Of a stretch of 55,429 nt of DNA, positions 42,807 through 50,297 are shown piece by piece. The DNA lies in assembly GCA_050257395.1 (NCBI GenBank), contig JBLMWU010000215.1, forward strand, positions 1 through 55,429. The letters are read 5' to 3'. This DNA comes from JAIRTY01 sp050257395. Lineage in GTDB: Bacteria > Actinomycetota > Actinomycetes > Streptosporangiales > Streptosporangiaceae. The first letter of the stretch is position 1; each line of letters opens with the position of its first letter. The position numbers and the translations under genes were made by a program. Under the pieces are notes generated by a model that was not told the DNA's origin, ran no database searches, and was given only the letters and a program-made list of their open reading frames with translations.

Positions 42807-43526
42807 TCAGCCCGCCGGCGGGAGCACCTGGCGTGCGCCTGGCGCCAGCGTGCTGCCGGGCCATTCGCTGCGCAGGTCGTGCTCCTGGAAGGGCACGTCA
42901 AGGCCGCGCCGGCGCAGTGCGCGGCGCAGCTCGCTGATGAACATGCCCTCCCCTGGCCGGGCAGCGGCGGCGATGGCCGCGTTCACGCCGTCCCGGGTCA
43001 GGCGGCGCAGCGGGCACCCGGCCACCGGGCCGAGGGTGGCGGCCAGGTCCACGGTGGTGGCCACCCCGCAGCTCGGTGAGGCGCCCACGCCCACGATGCC
43101 GGTGACCTCGGTGCCCGCTGCCCGGAAGTCCGCCACCTGCGCGGCGGCGCGGCGGGCCAGCACCCGGTAGCGCAGCCGGGTCCAGCCCAGGAACGCCGGC
43201 AGGGCGAGCTCGGCCAGCGGGCGCAGCAGCGGGCGGCCCCAGAAGCGCACTAGGTGCCGCTTGCCCACCCCGCCCCAGGCGGCCTGCTCCGGGCACGGGA
43301 GCTGGCAGATGCCTGTCCCCGCCCGCAGGTACGGCTCGGCCACCTCCAGCACGGCCCCCGGCCGGAACGCGCCGCCGGGGTACCGGGTGTTCTCGTTCAG
43401 CAGGCAGTGCGACAGGAAGACGACGCGGGCGCTGCGCTCGTCCGCCAGCGCTGACCGCACCCGGCGGGCCCAGGCGGCCCCGGCGGGCCGGCCGGCCGCT
43501 GGCGGGCTGCTCTCCGGATCCCCCAT
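42807..43526 (-). CDS. DUF523/TudS-like cysteine-rich protein
   Basis: A 239-residue protein with cysteines at 41, 74, 78 and 153 in the contexts SHCLLNENTRYPGG, GICQLPCPEQ and GASPSCGV. The C-L-L-x-x-x-x-R-Y-x-G, C-P-E and P-S-C-G order matches the DUF523 family that includes the [4Fe-4S] desulfurase TudS. The spacing here is longer, and a TGxTT-like active-site region is not clear. It may be a desulfurase or an unrelated iron-sulfur protein. It is a single gene with its ATG at 43526. Confidence 0.6.
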   Translation of the reverse strand: MGDPESSPPAAGRPAGAAWARRVRSALADERSARVVFLSHCLLNENTRYPGGAFRPGAVLEVAEPYLRAGTGICQLPCPEQAAWGGVGKRHLVRFWGRPLLRPLAELALPAFLGWTRLRYRVLARRAAAQVADFRAAGTEVTGIVGVGASPSCGVATTVDLAATLGPVAGCPLRRLTRDGVNAAIAAAARPGEGMFISELRRALRRRGLDVPFQEHDLRSEWPGSTLAPGARQVLPPAG

Positions 43527-43618
43527 GCGGAGCGCACCTCCCCGGCAGGTTCAGCTCCCAGCCTGGCTGCCGCGGCGGGGGGCGGGCCAGGGCCCAAGGT
43601 CACCGGCCGGGAAGGCGG

Positions 43619-43645
43619 GGGGCCGGGCCCGGCTGGCCCGGCCCC
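43619..43645 (-). terminator. Strong hairpin after the Clp-N gene
   Basis: GGGGCCGGGCC and GGCCCGGCCCC form a perfect 11-bp stem with a 5-nt loop, 17 bp downstream of the Clp-N stop codon. Confidence 0.65.
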
Positions 43646-43662
43646 GTGGGCGGCGGAGGCGG

Positions 43663-44334
43663 TCAGCTGGCCTTGCGGCAGCGGCCGAGGATCGCGGCGC
43701 GCAGGACCGGCCCGGAGGTGCCGATGGCGGCCAGGATAGGCGGCACCAGCCCGTTGTTCACTCTGAGCAGGCCGAGCGCGATGTGCTCGGTGCCTATCTG
43801 GCCGGCCTGCGCTGCCGCGGCCTCGCGGACCGTGCACTCCAGGGTCTTCTTGGCGCCGGGGGTGAACGGGATGTGCCCGGTGGGAAGGTTCTCCGCCTGG
43901 TAGAGGCCGCCGGGTGCGGGCGGCATCCCGGCCGGGACCAGCCGCCTCGCCCGCCGCCGGCGCCACCGGCTGGGGGAGCGGCGCGCCCCCTGGGCAGCCT
44001 GGCTGGCCCGGGTGAGGGCGTCGGGCCCGAACGCCGTCTCGATCCTGGCCCGGACGGCGTCCAGGTCGATGCCGATCGCGGCCAGCGCGCCGGAGTCGAG
44101 GTCGGCGAACAGCCCCGCGCCCGCGCCAAGCCCCGCCCGCTGGACCAGTTCCTGCTCCACCCGCTCCGGGGTGACGCCGTGCTCGCGCAGCACCTCGCCC
44201 GCGGGCTGCCCGCTGTGGGCGAGCGCCAGCAGCAGGTGCTCGGTGCCGATGTAGCGGTGCCCGAGGCGGCGGGCGTGCTCCTGGGAGTGCACCACGACGG
44301 TGCGGGCGTCCGTGCTGAAGCGCTCGAACATCAT
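43663..44334 (-). CDS. Stand-alone double Clp-N domain protein (ClpC2-like)
   Basis: A 223-residue protein with two Clp R (Clp_N) repeats and no AAA+ ATPase. Repeat 1 (about residues 2-75) has MFERFSTDARTVVVHSQEHAR and the conserved GHRYIGTEHLLLAL. Repeat 2 (about 150-215) has FTPGAKKTLECTVREA and GQIGTEHIALGLLRV. A basic, Arg-rich stretch lies between them (about 117-132). In size and layout it resembles mycobacterial ClpC2, which binds ClpC-targeting cyclic peptides and shields ClpC1. It lacks Walker motifs, so it cannot unfold proteins itself. It is coupled to an upstream HTH gene (ATGA overlap), under two palindromes. Confidence 0.88.
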   Translation of the reverse strand: MMFERFSTDARTVVVHSQEHARRLGHRYIGTEHLLLALAHSGQPAGEVLREHGVTPERVEQELVQRAGLGAGAGLFADLDSGALAAIGIDLDAVRARIETAFGPDALTRASQAAQGARRSPSRWRRRRARRLVPAGMPPAPGGLYQAENLPTGHIPFTPGAKKTLECTVREAAAAQAGQIGTEHIALGLLRVNNGLVPPILAAIGTSGPVLRAAILGRCRKAS

Positions 44335-44552
44335 CGCCTCCCGGTCCGCTGGCTGTGCTTGCGGTGCACGGTCTGCTTGGTGACGCCGAGCCGCTCGGCA
44401 ATGTCCTGCCAGGACCAGCCCAGCTGCCGCGCGTTCTGGACCTGGATGATCTCGAGCCGTTCGGTGAGCGCCCGCAGGGCGGCCACCGCGCGGAGCCCGA
44501 CATCGGGATCGTTGCTGGCCGCACCCTCGGCGATCTCGAGCGTGATTTCCAT
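44331..44552 (-). CDS. Small HTH DNA-binding protein, partner of the Clp-N gene
   Basis: A 73-residue protein if started at ATG 44552. In-frame ATGs at 44564 and 44591 lie inside the two upstream palindromes. The C-terminus has LGWSWQDIAERLGVTKQTVHRKHSQR, a homeodomain/sigma-4-like HTH, here quoted in part as WQDIAERLGVTKQTV. The N-terminus has an acidic helical stretch and RALTERLEIIQVQNAR. No Shine-Dalgarno is visible before any of the three ATGs. It most likely binds the palindromes at 44555-44601 and represses this operon. It is coupled to the Clp-N gene. Confidence 0.82.
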   Translation of the reverse strand: MEITLEIAEGAASNDPDVGLRAVAALRALTERLEIIQVQNARQLGWSWQDIAERLGVTKQTVHRKHSQRTGRR

Positions 44553-44554
44553 GG

Positions 44555-44601
44555 CCGTCAGCATATGCTGACGGCTGGGAGTCGTCAACATATGCTGACG
44601 G
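44555..44601. promoter_or_regulatory. Twin palindromic operators before the HTH/Clp-N operon
   Basis: Site 1, CCGTCAGCATATGCTGACGG (44555-44574), is a perfect 20-bp palindrome. Site 2, CGTCAACATATGCTGACG (44583-44600), differs at one arm position. Their centres are 27 bp apart, about two and a half turns. They cover the region where the start codon, ribosome site or promoter must be, so binding should block expression directly. Confidence 0.85.
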
Positions 44602-44614
44602 AGCGCGGCCCGGC

Positions 44615-46138
44615 TTATTCGAGCGTTTCCACGAAGGCGCGGAGCTGGCGGACGTTGCGGCACTCGATGACGGCGTCGCAGGCCGGGACGTAGCGGCCGA
44701 TCACCGAGTCGCCGGTGTCCCAGGCGGAGACCGGCTCGGGGTTGAGCCAGTACAGGTGCCCGGCGCGCTGCCGCATCGCCGCGAGCACGTCCTCCCTGGG
44801 CGCGTGGTAGTTGGTCCGGGCGTCGCCCAGCACCAGCACGGTGCTGCGGTGCTTGAGCTGGCCGCCCCAGCCCTCCCAGAAGGCGGTGAGGGCGTGCCCG
44901 TAGTCCGAGCGGCCGTCCAGCCAGACGCCATGCCCGCCCGCGTTGATCTGGCGGGCCGCCTCCACGATGGTGGGCGCCTTGGCCAGGATGCCGGTGACCT
45001 CGTCGACGCCGTCCACGAACACGAAGCTCCGCACCGAGGCGAACTCCTGCCGCAGCGCCGACACCAGGTGCAGCGTGAACGTGGCGAACGTGGCGACCGA
45101 GCCGGAGATGTCGGCGAGCACGACCAGTTCCGGCTTGGCGGGGCGGGGCTTGCGGAACACCGGCACCGCGGGCACCCCGCCGTAGGACATGGACTCCCGG
45201 ACGGTGCGGCGGAAGTCGAGCTGGCCGCGGCGGTGGTGGCGGCGGTTGCGGGCGAGCCGGCTGGCCAGCTTGCGGGCCAGCGGCCCCAGCACGGCGCGCA
45301 GCGCCACGATCTCCTGCCGGGAGGCGGTCAGGAAGTTGATGTCCTCGGGCAGGGGGGTGCGCAGCGTGCGGGCGACCGCGTCGGCCCCGCGGTCGGCCAC
45401 CAGCCGCTGCCGGATCTGCGCCTGCACGTCCTGCCGGAACTGCTCCACCAGCGCCTGCGCGCGGTCGGCCGCCAGGCGGCGGATGAGGCCGCCGCTGCCC
45501 GCTCCCTGGGCGCCGCCCCCCTCGCCGTCCCCGGCCACCAGCGCGGTGACCAGTCCCTCCGGGTCCACCGCCTGCATCGTCCACATCAGGTAGTAGGTGC
45601 CGGCGACCGGCCGTCCCGGCATGATGCGGGCGTGCCGGTCCACCATGATCCCGGCGATGACGCGGGACAGGTAGCGGTCGTCGTCGCGCAGCGCCCGGAG
45701 CAGCAGCGTCCGCAGCGCGGCGTCGTCGAGGCTGCGCAGGCCGCCGCCGCCTCTCCCGCCCGCGCCGTCGCCCCCGCTGCCCTCCCCGTCACCGTCGCCC
45801 TCGCCCGCCCCGGAACCTTCCGTCTCCGGCCCGCCGCCAGTGCCGCCGGCGTCACCGTCCCCCGGGTCAGCGCCGGGCAGCTGTCCGGCCTGCGGTGCGA
45901 AGTACAGGTCGAAGACGGTGTCGAACGCGCCCAGGTGCAGCGAGTCCTTCACCAGGCAGGCGCGCAGCGACGCCTTCACTTCCTCCCGCTGGCCGAGGTC
46001 GGCGTGGCGCAGCGCGGCGGCCGCGTCGATGCTCTCGCTCACCCGGATCGGCAGCCCGACCTTGCGGAGCTCGGCGATCAGCCCTTCCACTGCTCCCAGC
46101 ACCGCGCCTGCTCCTTCTCCGGCCAGGACCGGCCGCAC
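44615..46138 (-). CDS. VWA domain protein, CoxE-like
   Basis: A 507-residue protein. The N-terminal half matches the CoxE type, with IRVSESIDAAAALRHADL and a Gly/Asp/Glu-rich insert (about residues 90-135). The VWA domain (about 325-500) has the MIDAS motif LVVLADISGSVATFA, the Thr region STVLVLGDARTNY and DYGHALTAFWEGWG. CoxE proteins work with MoxR/CoxD ATPases in metal insertion or complex assembly. A MoxR gene lies 3 kb away (49258-50202) on the same strand. The GTG start at 46138 is preceded by three 13-bp repeats. There is no adjacent CO-dehydrogenase or xanthine-oxidase-like gene. Confidence 0.85.
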   Translation of the reverse strand: MRPVLAGEGAGAVLGAVEGLIAELRKVGLPIRVSESIDAAAALRHADLGQREEVKASLRACLVKDSLHLGAFDTVFDLYFAPQAGQLPGADPGDGDAGGTGGGPETEGSGAGEGDGDGEGSGGDGAGGRGGGGLRSLDDAALRTLLLRALRDDDRYLSRVIAGIMVDRHARIMPGRPVAGTYYLMWTMQAVDPEGLVTALVAGDGEGGGAQGAGSGGLIRRLAADRAQALVEQFRQDVQAQIRQRLVADRGADAVARTLRTPLPEDINFLTASRQEIVALRAVLGPLARKLASRLARNRRHHRRGQLDFRRTVRESMSYGGVPAVPVFRKPRPAKPELVVLADISGSVATFATFTLHLVSALRQEFASVRSFVFVDGVDEVTGILAKAPTIVEAARQINAGGHGVWLDGRSDYGHALTAFWEGWGGQLKHRSTVLVLGDARTNYHAPREDVLAAMRQRAGHLYWLNPEPVSAWDTGDSVIGRYVPACDAVIECRNVRQLRAFVETLE

Positions 46139-46142
46139 CCTG

Positions 46143-46181
46143 CCTGGCAGCTGGGCCTGGCAGCTGGGCCTGGCAGCTGGC
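46143..46181. repeat. Three 13-bp direct repeats at the start of the CoxE-like gene
   Basis: CCTGGCAGCTGGG is repeated at 46143, 46156 and 46169 (last base differs in copy 3), ending four bases from the GTG start codon. They occupy the ribosome-binding region. An inverted repeat GCTGGCC/GGCCAGC overlaps their distal end. Confidence 0.85.
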
Positions 46182-46274
46182 CGGCCGCGCGGCCAGCCTC
46201 CGCACGAGGGTAACGCCCCGGGCGGGCTGCAGGGTGTGCCGGGCCGGGCCGTGCCGCTGCGCCGCCCGCCGCGG

Positions 46275-46970
46275 TCAGACGCGGCGCAGCACCGCGACGA
46301 CCTTGCCGCGGATGACCGCGTCGTCGCCCAGGATGGGGGCGTAGGCCGGATTGTGCGGCATCAGCCAGACGTGGCCGTCGACCCGCTTGTAGGTCTTGAC
46401 CGTCCCCTCGACCTCGACACCGTCGAACTCCGCGGCCACGATGTCGCCGTTCTGCGCCTCCGGCTGCTCCCGGACCACCACCAGGTCGCCGTCGGCGATC
46501 GCCGCGTTGATCATCGAGTCGCCGGAGACCTTGAGCATGAAGAGGCTGCCCTCGCCGACCAGCTGCCGGGGGAGGGGGAAGGACTCGTCGGCCACGTCCT
46601 GCCCGGGCAGGATCGGGATGCCCGCCGCGATCCGGCCGACCAGCGGCACGAACACGGCGCCCTCGGGGCAGGCGAACACCGGCAGCGCGGCGGTTTCGCC
46701 GTCCTCGCCGTCCGCTGCCGCCGGCCCGGGCGGGCGCACCACGGTCCGCGGCCGGCCCGCGCCCCGGCTCAGGTACCCCTTGCGCTGGAGCGTTGCCAGG
46801 TGATGGGAGACGCTGGACGGGCTGGCGAGCCCGGCCTCCTTGCCGATCTCGCGCAGGGTGGGCGAGAAGCCGCGGCGCTGGGTGAGGTCGTCGACGATCT
46901 GCAGCACGTTGTACTGCACCGGTGTGAGCTCTGGGTCCGGGCTGGCGGGCAACTCGGCGCTTCTCATCAT
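46275..46970 (-). CDS. lexA: LexA repressor
   Basis: A 231-residue LexA. The N-terminal winged helix has GFSPTLREIGKEAGLASPSS (in part) and SHHLATLQRKGYL. The autocleavage site is Ala116-Gly117 in GRIAAGIPILP. The catalytic dyad is Ser152 (SGDSM) and Lys192 (TVKTYKR). It represses DNA-damage genes and cleaves itself when RecA filaments form. The N-terminus beyond ATG 46970 is short, and a slightly internal start is possible. The upstream LexA box at 47029-47044 indicates autoregulation. It is next to the CoxE-like gene but separated by 136 bp. Confidence 0.97.
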   Translation of the reverse strand: MMRSAELPASPDPELTPVQYNVLQIVDDLTQRRGFSPTLREIGKEAGLASPSSVSHHLATLQRKGYLSRGAGRPRTVVRPPGPAAADGEDGETAALPVFACPEGAVFVPLVGRIAAGIPILPGQDVADESFPLPRQLVGEGSLFMLKVSGDSMINAAIADGDLVVVREQPEAQNGDIVAAEFDGVEVEGTVKTYKRVDGHVWLMPHNPAYAPILGDDAVIRGKVVAVLRRV

Positions 46971-47028
46971 CGGCCTCCGCCTCGGTGGTGGGTCGCGGAG
47001 CCGACGCTAACAGGATCCCCGGCTGAGA

Positions 47029-47044
47029 TCAAACATGTGTTCTA
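47029..47044. promoter_or_regulatory. LexA (SOS) box upstream of lexA
   Basis: TCAAACATGTGTTCTA keeps the AAC-N4-GTT core of the actinobacterial box TCGAAC-N4-GTTCGA with one change in each arm. It is 59 bp upstream of the lexA start. A weaker second candidate, TCGAACTCGTATTCCA, follows at 47060. Confidence 0.8.
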
Positions 47045-47105
47045 GTAACAACGTGCCATTCGAACTCGTATTCCACTGCGGGCGCGCCGGTCCCTGCCGT
47101 GCCGG

Positions 47106-47288
47106 TCAGGGGGCACGGCCGGAGAGGACGTAGAACAGGGCGCCGAACGGGCCGGTCAGCAGGATGAGCGCCGCCCACCCCCAGCGCGGCAGGTAGCGCA
47201 ACTCCCGGGCCCGCGCCACGTCGGCCAGGCAGATCAGGTCGATGACCAGGACCACCGCCAGGGTGGCCAGGGGTGCGAGTGAGCTCAT
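47106..47288 (-). CDS. PLDc_N-type small membrane protein
   Basis: A 60-residue protein with two helices. The first is PLATLAVVLVIDLICLADV. The second part has LRYLPRWGWAALILLTGPFG followed by ALFYVLSGR, the signature of the phospholipase D N-terminal (PLDc_N) domain. Stand-alone copies are common membrane proteins of unknown use. I start it at ATG 47288 because a longer opening to 47363 would read through the divergent promoter. Confidence 0.78.
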   Translation of the reverse strand: MSSLAPLATLAVVLVIDLICLADVARARELRYLPRWGWAALILLTGPFGALFYVLSGRAP

Positions 47289-47325
47289 GGCTTTCCCGGA
47301 TGATCTCAGGAACGCGAACATTAAC

Positions 47326-47337
47326 ATTATCAATAAT
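47326..47337. promoter_or_regulatory. AT-rich inverted repeat ATTAT-CA-ATAAT
   Basis: It lies in the most AT-rich stretch of the window (47319-47346), between the divergent PLDc_N and ArsR-like genes. It is a likely promoter with an overlapping operator for the ArsR-like regulator. Confidence 0.55.
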
Positions 47338-47356
47338 AATAAGCTATGCTGATGAC

Positions 47357-47929
47357 GTGACAACGGCCGACCTCCTGCTGCATCCCGTCCGGCTGCGGAT
47401 CGTGGAGGCGTTCCTGGGCGACCGGGCGCTGACCACCAGCGAGCTCAGCAGCGAGCTGGCGGACATCCCGCAGGCCAGCCTGTACCGGCACGTGGCCCGG
47501 CTGGTCGACGCAGGGGTGCTCGCGGTGGTGGCGGAGCGGCGGGTGCGCGGCGCGGTGGAGCGCACCTACGTGCTCCGGCTCAGCGCGGCGGCGATCGGCC
47601 CTGACGAGTTCGCCGCGATGAGCGCCGACGAGCACCGGCAGGCGTTCATGGCCTACGTCGCCGGGCTGCTCGGCGACTTCGACCGCTACCTCGCCCGCGG
47701 CGGCATCGACCCGGTCCGCGACGGGGTGCGCTACACCATGGCCGCGCTGTGGCTCGACGAAGCCGAGTTCACCGAGCTGATGCACGACCTCGTGCGGGTC
47801 CTCCAGCCGAGGCTCGCGAACCCGCCCGCCCCCGGCCGCAAGCGGCGCATCCTCGGCACCGTCCTGCTGCCGGGCGGCGGGCCGTCAGGAACGCCCCCGC
47901 CAGCGGACGGCGGGACGGCAGGCACGTGA
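47357..47929 (+). CDS. ArsR-like winged-helix regulator
   Basis: A 190-residue protein from GTG 47357. The N-terminal winged helix has LLLHPVRLRIVEAFLGDRAL, TSELSSELADIPQASLYRHV and the wing LVDAGVLAVVAERR. The C-terminal half is helical, with SADEHRQAFMAYVAGLLGDF, and ends in a Gly/Pro-rich tail. This two-domain layout is common in actinobacteria for regulators of adjacent hydrolase or exporter genes. It is 10 bp before the alpha/beta hydrolase gene, so the two form an operon. The leader reads ATG-CTG-ATG-ACG-TGA just before the GTG, which is probably chance. Confidence 0.82.
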   Translation: MTTADLLLHPVRLRIVEAFLGDRALTTSELSSELADIPQASLYRHVARLVDAGVLAVVAERRVRGAVERTYVLRLSAAAIGPDEFAAMSADEHRQAFMAYVAGLLGDFDRYLARGGIDPVRDGVRYTMAALWLDEAEFTELMHDLVRVLQPRLANPPAPGRKRRILGTVLLPGGGPSGTPPPADGGTAGT

Positions 47930-47939
47930 GGGAGCAGCC

Positions 47940-49217
47940 ATGACAAGTTCACCGGCGCAGACCGCGCTGCAGGCGCTGGAGCTGGCGCAGGCCGGGAAGT
48001 TCGCGGAGCTCACGGAGCGGTTCGCGCCGCAGCTGCGCGCGCTGGTGTCCCCGGAGTCGTTCCGGGACGCCTGGGACGCCGAGGTCGGCAGCCGCGGCCC
48101 GGTCACCGCCGTCGGCGCCCCGGTGAGCGAGCCGGGCGGCCCGGGGGTGACGGTGGTGCGAATCCCGCTGTCCTGCGAGCGCGGGGACATGGCGGTGGTC
48201 GTGTCGGTCGCAGACCAGGGCTGGCTGGTGGGCGTCCAGCTGCTGCCAGCGGCTGCTGCCGGGCCCACCGGGCCGTGGCAGCCGCCGGCCTACGCGGACC
48301 CCGCGGCCTTCAGCGAGCAGGAGGTCACGGTGGGCACCGGGCCGCTCGCGGTGCCGGGCACGCTGAGCCTGCCGCACGGGCCCGGCCCGCGGCCCGGCCT
48401 GGTCCTGCTCCCCGGCTCCGGCCCCAATGACCGCGACGAGACCATCGGGCGCAACAAGCCGCTCAAGGACCTCGCCTGGGGGCTGGCCACCAGCGGGGTG
48501 GCGGTCCTGCGGTTCGACAAGGTGACCCGCGCGCACCCGCGCGAGGTGGTGGCCGACCGCGGCTTCACCGTCAGCGACGAGTACGTGCCCGCCGCCGTCG
48601 CGGGCATCCGCCTGCTCCAGCAGCAGCCAGGCGTCGATCCGGCCCGGGTCTTCGTGGCCGGGCACAGCCTGGGCGGCTCGGTGGCGCCGCGGGTGGCCGA
48701 AGCCGAGCCGTCCGTGGCCGGCCTGGTCATCATGGCGGGCGGGGCGGAGCCGCTGCACTGGGCCGCCGTCCGCCAGCTCCGCTACCTGGCCTCACTCGGC
48801 CCGGGCAGGGCCGCCGCGTCGGAAGCGGGCATCGAGGCGATGACCAGGCAGGCGGAGCTGATCGACAGCCCGGGCCTGACCCCGGACACCCCGGCGGCGG
48901 ACCTGCCGTTCGGCATTCCCGCCCCGTACTGGCTGGACCTGCGCGGCTACGACCCGCCCGCGGCGGCGGCAGCGGCCGGCAAGCGCATCTTCATCGCCCA
49001 GGGCGGCCGTGACTACCAGGCGACCGTGGCCGGCGATCTGGCCCGCTGGCAGGCGGCCCTGGCAGGCCGGCCGGGCGTGACGATCAGGGTCTACGACGCC
49101 GACAACCACCTGTTCTTCCCCGGCGAGGGCGCGTCCTCGCCGGCGGAGTACGACCCGCCCCAGCACATGGACCCGGCGGTCGTCGCGGACATCGCCGGCT
49201 GGCTGCTGGCCGCCTGA
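47940..49217 (+). CDS. Alpha/beta hydrolase with N-terminal DUF3887-like domain
   Basis: A 425-residue protein. The first 100 residues, with AGKFAELTERFAPQLRALVS, resemble the DUF3887 cystatin-like domain. The hydrolase has an oxyanion region LLPGSGPNDRDETIGRNKPL, a nucleophile elbow VAGHSLGGSVAPR (Ser about residue 244), an Asp in AQGGRDYQ and a His in YDADNHLFF. It probably hydrolyses an ester or amide; the substrate is unknown. There is no clear signal peptide. GAGGGAGCAG precedes ATG 47940. It is downstream of its likely regulator. Confidence 0.9.
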   Translation: MTSSPAQTALQALELAQAGKFAELTERFAPQLRALVSPESFRDAWDAEVGSRGPVTAVGAPVSEPGGPGVTVVRIPLSCERGDMAVVVSVADQGWLVGVQLLPAAAAGPTGPWQPPAYADPAAFSEQEVTVGTGPLAVPGTLSLPHGPGPRPGLVLLPGSGPNDRDETIGRNKPLKDLAWGLATSGVAVLRFDKVTRAHPREVVADRGFTVSDEYVPAAVAGIRLLQQQPGVDPARVFVAGHSLGGSVAPRVAEAEPSVAGLVIMAGGAEPLHWAAVRQLRYLASLGPGRAAASEAGIEAMTRQAELIDSPGLTPDTPAADLPFGIPAPYWLDLRGYDPPAAAAAAGKRIFIAQGGRDYQATVAGDLARWQAALAGRPGVTIRVYDADNHLFFPGEGASSPAEYDPPQHMDPAVVADIAGWLLAA

Positions 49218-49218
49218 C

Positions 49219-49235
49219 GCCGCCCGCCCGGCGGC
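49219..49235. terminator. Hairpin between convergent hydrolase and MoxR genes
   Basis: GCCGCC and GGCGGC form a 6-bp stem around 5 bp, just after the hydrolase stop and 23 bp after the MoxR stop. It may serve both directions. Confidence 0.4.
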
Positions 49236-49257
49236 CCGGCAGGCCGCCCGGTGCGGG

Positions 49258-50202
49258 TCAGCCGCCGCCGGCCAGCTCCTTGACCGCCACCGCGATGTCG
49301 TGGTCGTCCTTGAGCAGCACGTTCATGGTGGCGGCCAGCACCTCGTCGCCGACCTCCGCCGCGCCGAGCACCAGCAGCGTGCGGGCCCAGTCGAGCGTTT
49401 CCGACACCGACGGCCGCTTCTTGAGGTCCAGCGCCCGCAGCGACTGCATCACCTGCGCCACCTGGCCCGCCAGGTGCTCGGAGATCCCCGGCACCCGCCG
49501 CAGCACGATCTCCCGCTCCCGCTCGGGGGACGGGTAGCCGATGTGCAGGTACAGGCAGCGGCGCTTGAGCGCCTCGGACAGATCGCGGCTGTTGTTGGAG
49601 GTCAGGAAGACCCGCGGCACCTGGGTGGCGGTGACGGTGCCGAGCTCGGGGATGGACACCTGGTAATCCGACAGCACCTCCAGCAGCAGCGCCTCGGTCT
49701 CCACCTCCAGCCGGTCCACCTCGTCGATCAGCAGCACCACCGGCTCGTCCGCCCGGATCGCCGCCAGCAGCGGCCGCTCCAGCAGGAACGACTCGCTGAA
49801 CAGGTCGTCGTGCAGCCGCCCCCACTCATCCCTGCTGCTGCCATCGGGGCCCTCGCCGTCGGCGCCGTGTGCCGCCTGCAGCCGCAGCAGCTGCTTGCGG
49901 TAGTTCCACTCGTACAGGGCCTTGGCCTCGTCCAGGCCCTCGTAGCACTGCAGCCGGATCAGCCGCGCCCCCGCGGCCTGGGCGACGCTCTTGGCCAGCT
50001 CCGTCTTGCCGGTGCCGGCCGGGCCCTCGACCAGCACCGGCTTGCCGAGCCGGCCGGCCAGGAACACCGTGCTGGCGATCGCCGTGTCAGGCAGGTACCC
50101 GCTGGCGCTCAGCGCGTCCGCCACAGCGGCCGCGGACGGGAAGCCGCCGTCCGCGGCCATGGTCACGCCCGCCTCGCCGCCGCCCGTGCTGGGGTTGTCC
50201 AC
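49258..50202 (-). CDS. MoxR family AAA+ ATPase (CoxD-like)
   Basis: A 314-residue ATPase. Walker A is VEGPAGTGKTELAKSV at about residue 58, Walker B VVLLIDEVDRL, and sensor 1 VFLTSNNSRDLSEALKRRC (in part), with the Arg finger RRC. MoxR proteins act as chaperones with VWA partners. The likely partner here is the CoxE-like protein 3 kb away on the same strand, although they are not in one operon. A Shine-Dalgarno GAGGAG lies eight bases before GTG 50202. An internal ATG at 50160 is also possible. Confidence 0.92.
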   Translation of the reverse strand: MDNPSTGGGEAGVTMAADGGFPSAAAVADALSASGYLPDTAIASTVFLAGRLGKPVLVEGPAGTGKTELAKSVAQAAGARLIRLQCYEGLDEAKALYEWNYRKQLLRLQAAHGADGEGPDGSSRDEWGRLHDDLFSESFLLERPLLAAIRADEPVVLLIDEVDRLEVETEALLLEVLSDYQVSIPELGTVTATQVPRVFLTSNNSRDLSEALKRRCLYLHIGYPSPEREREIVLRRVPGISEHLAGQVAQVMQSLRALDLKKRPSVSETLDWARTLLVLGAAEVGDEVLAATMNVLLKDDHDIAVAVKELAGGG

Positions 50203-50297
50203 CTGGCCGTCTCCTCATGTCCAAAGATGTCTACCCTACGGTAACGTCACCGGGGTGATCTGCGGAGATCACGTGCTGCTGGACGGAGCCGGAAACG

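Noticed and set aside
47346..47360. Five-codon leader ATG-CTG-ATG-ACG-TGA before the ArsR-like gene
   Set aside because: It has no ribosome-binding site or regulatory codon run, and the overlap with GTG is probably chance.
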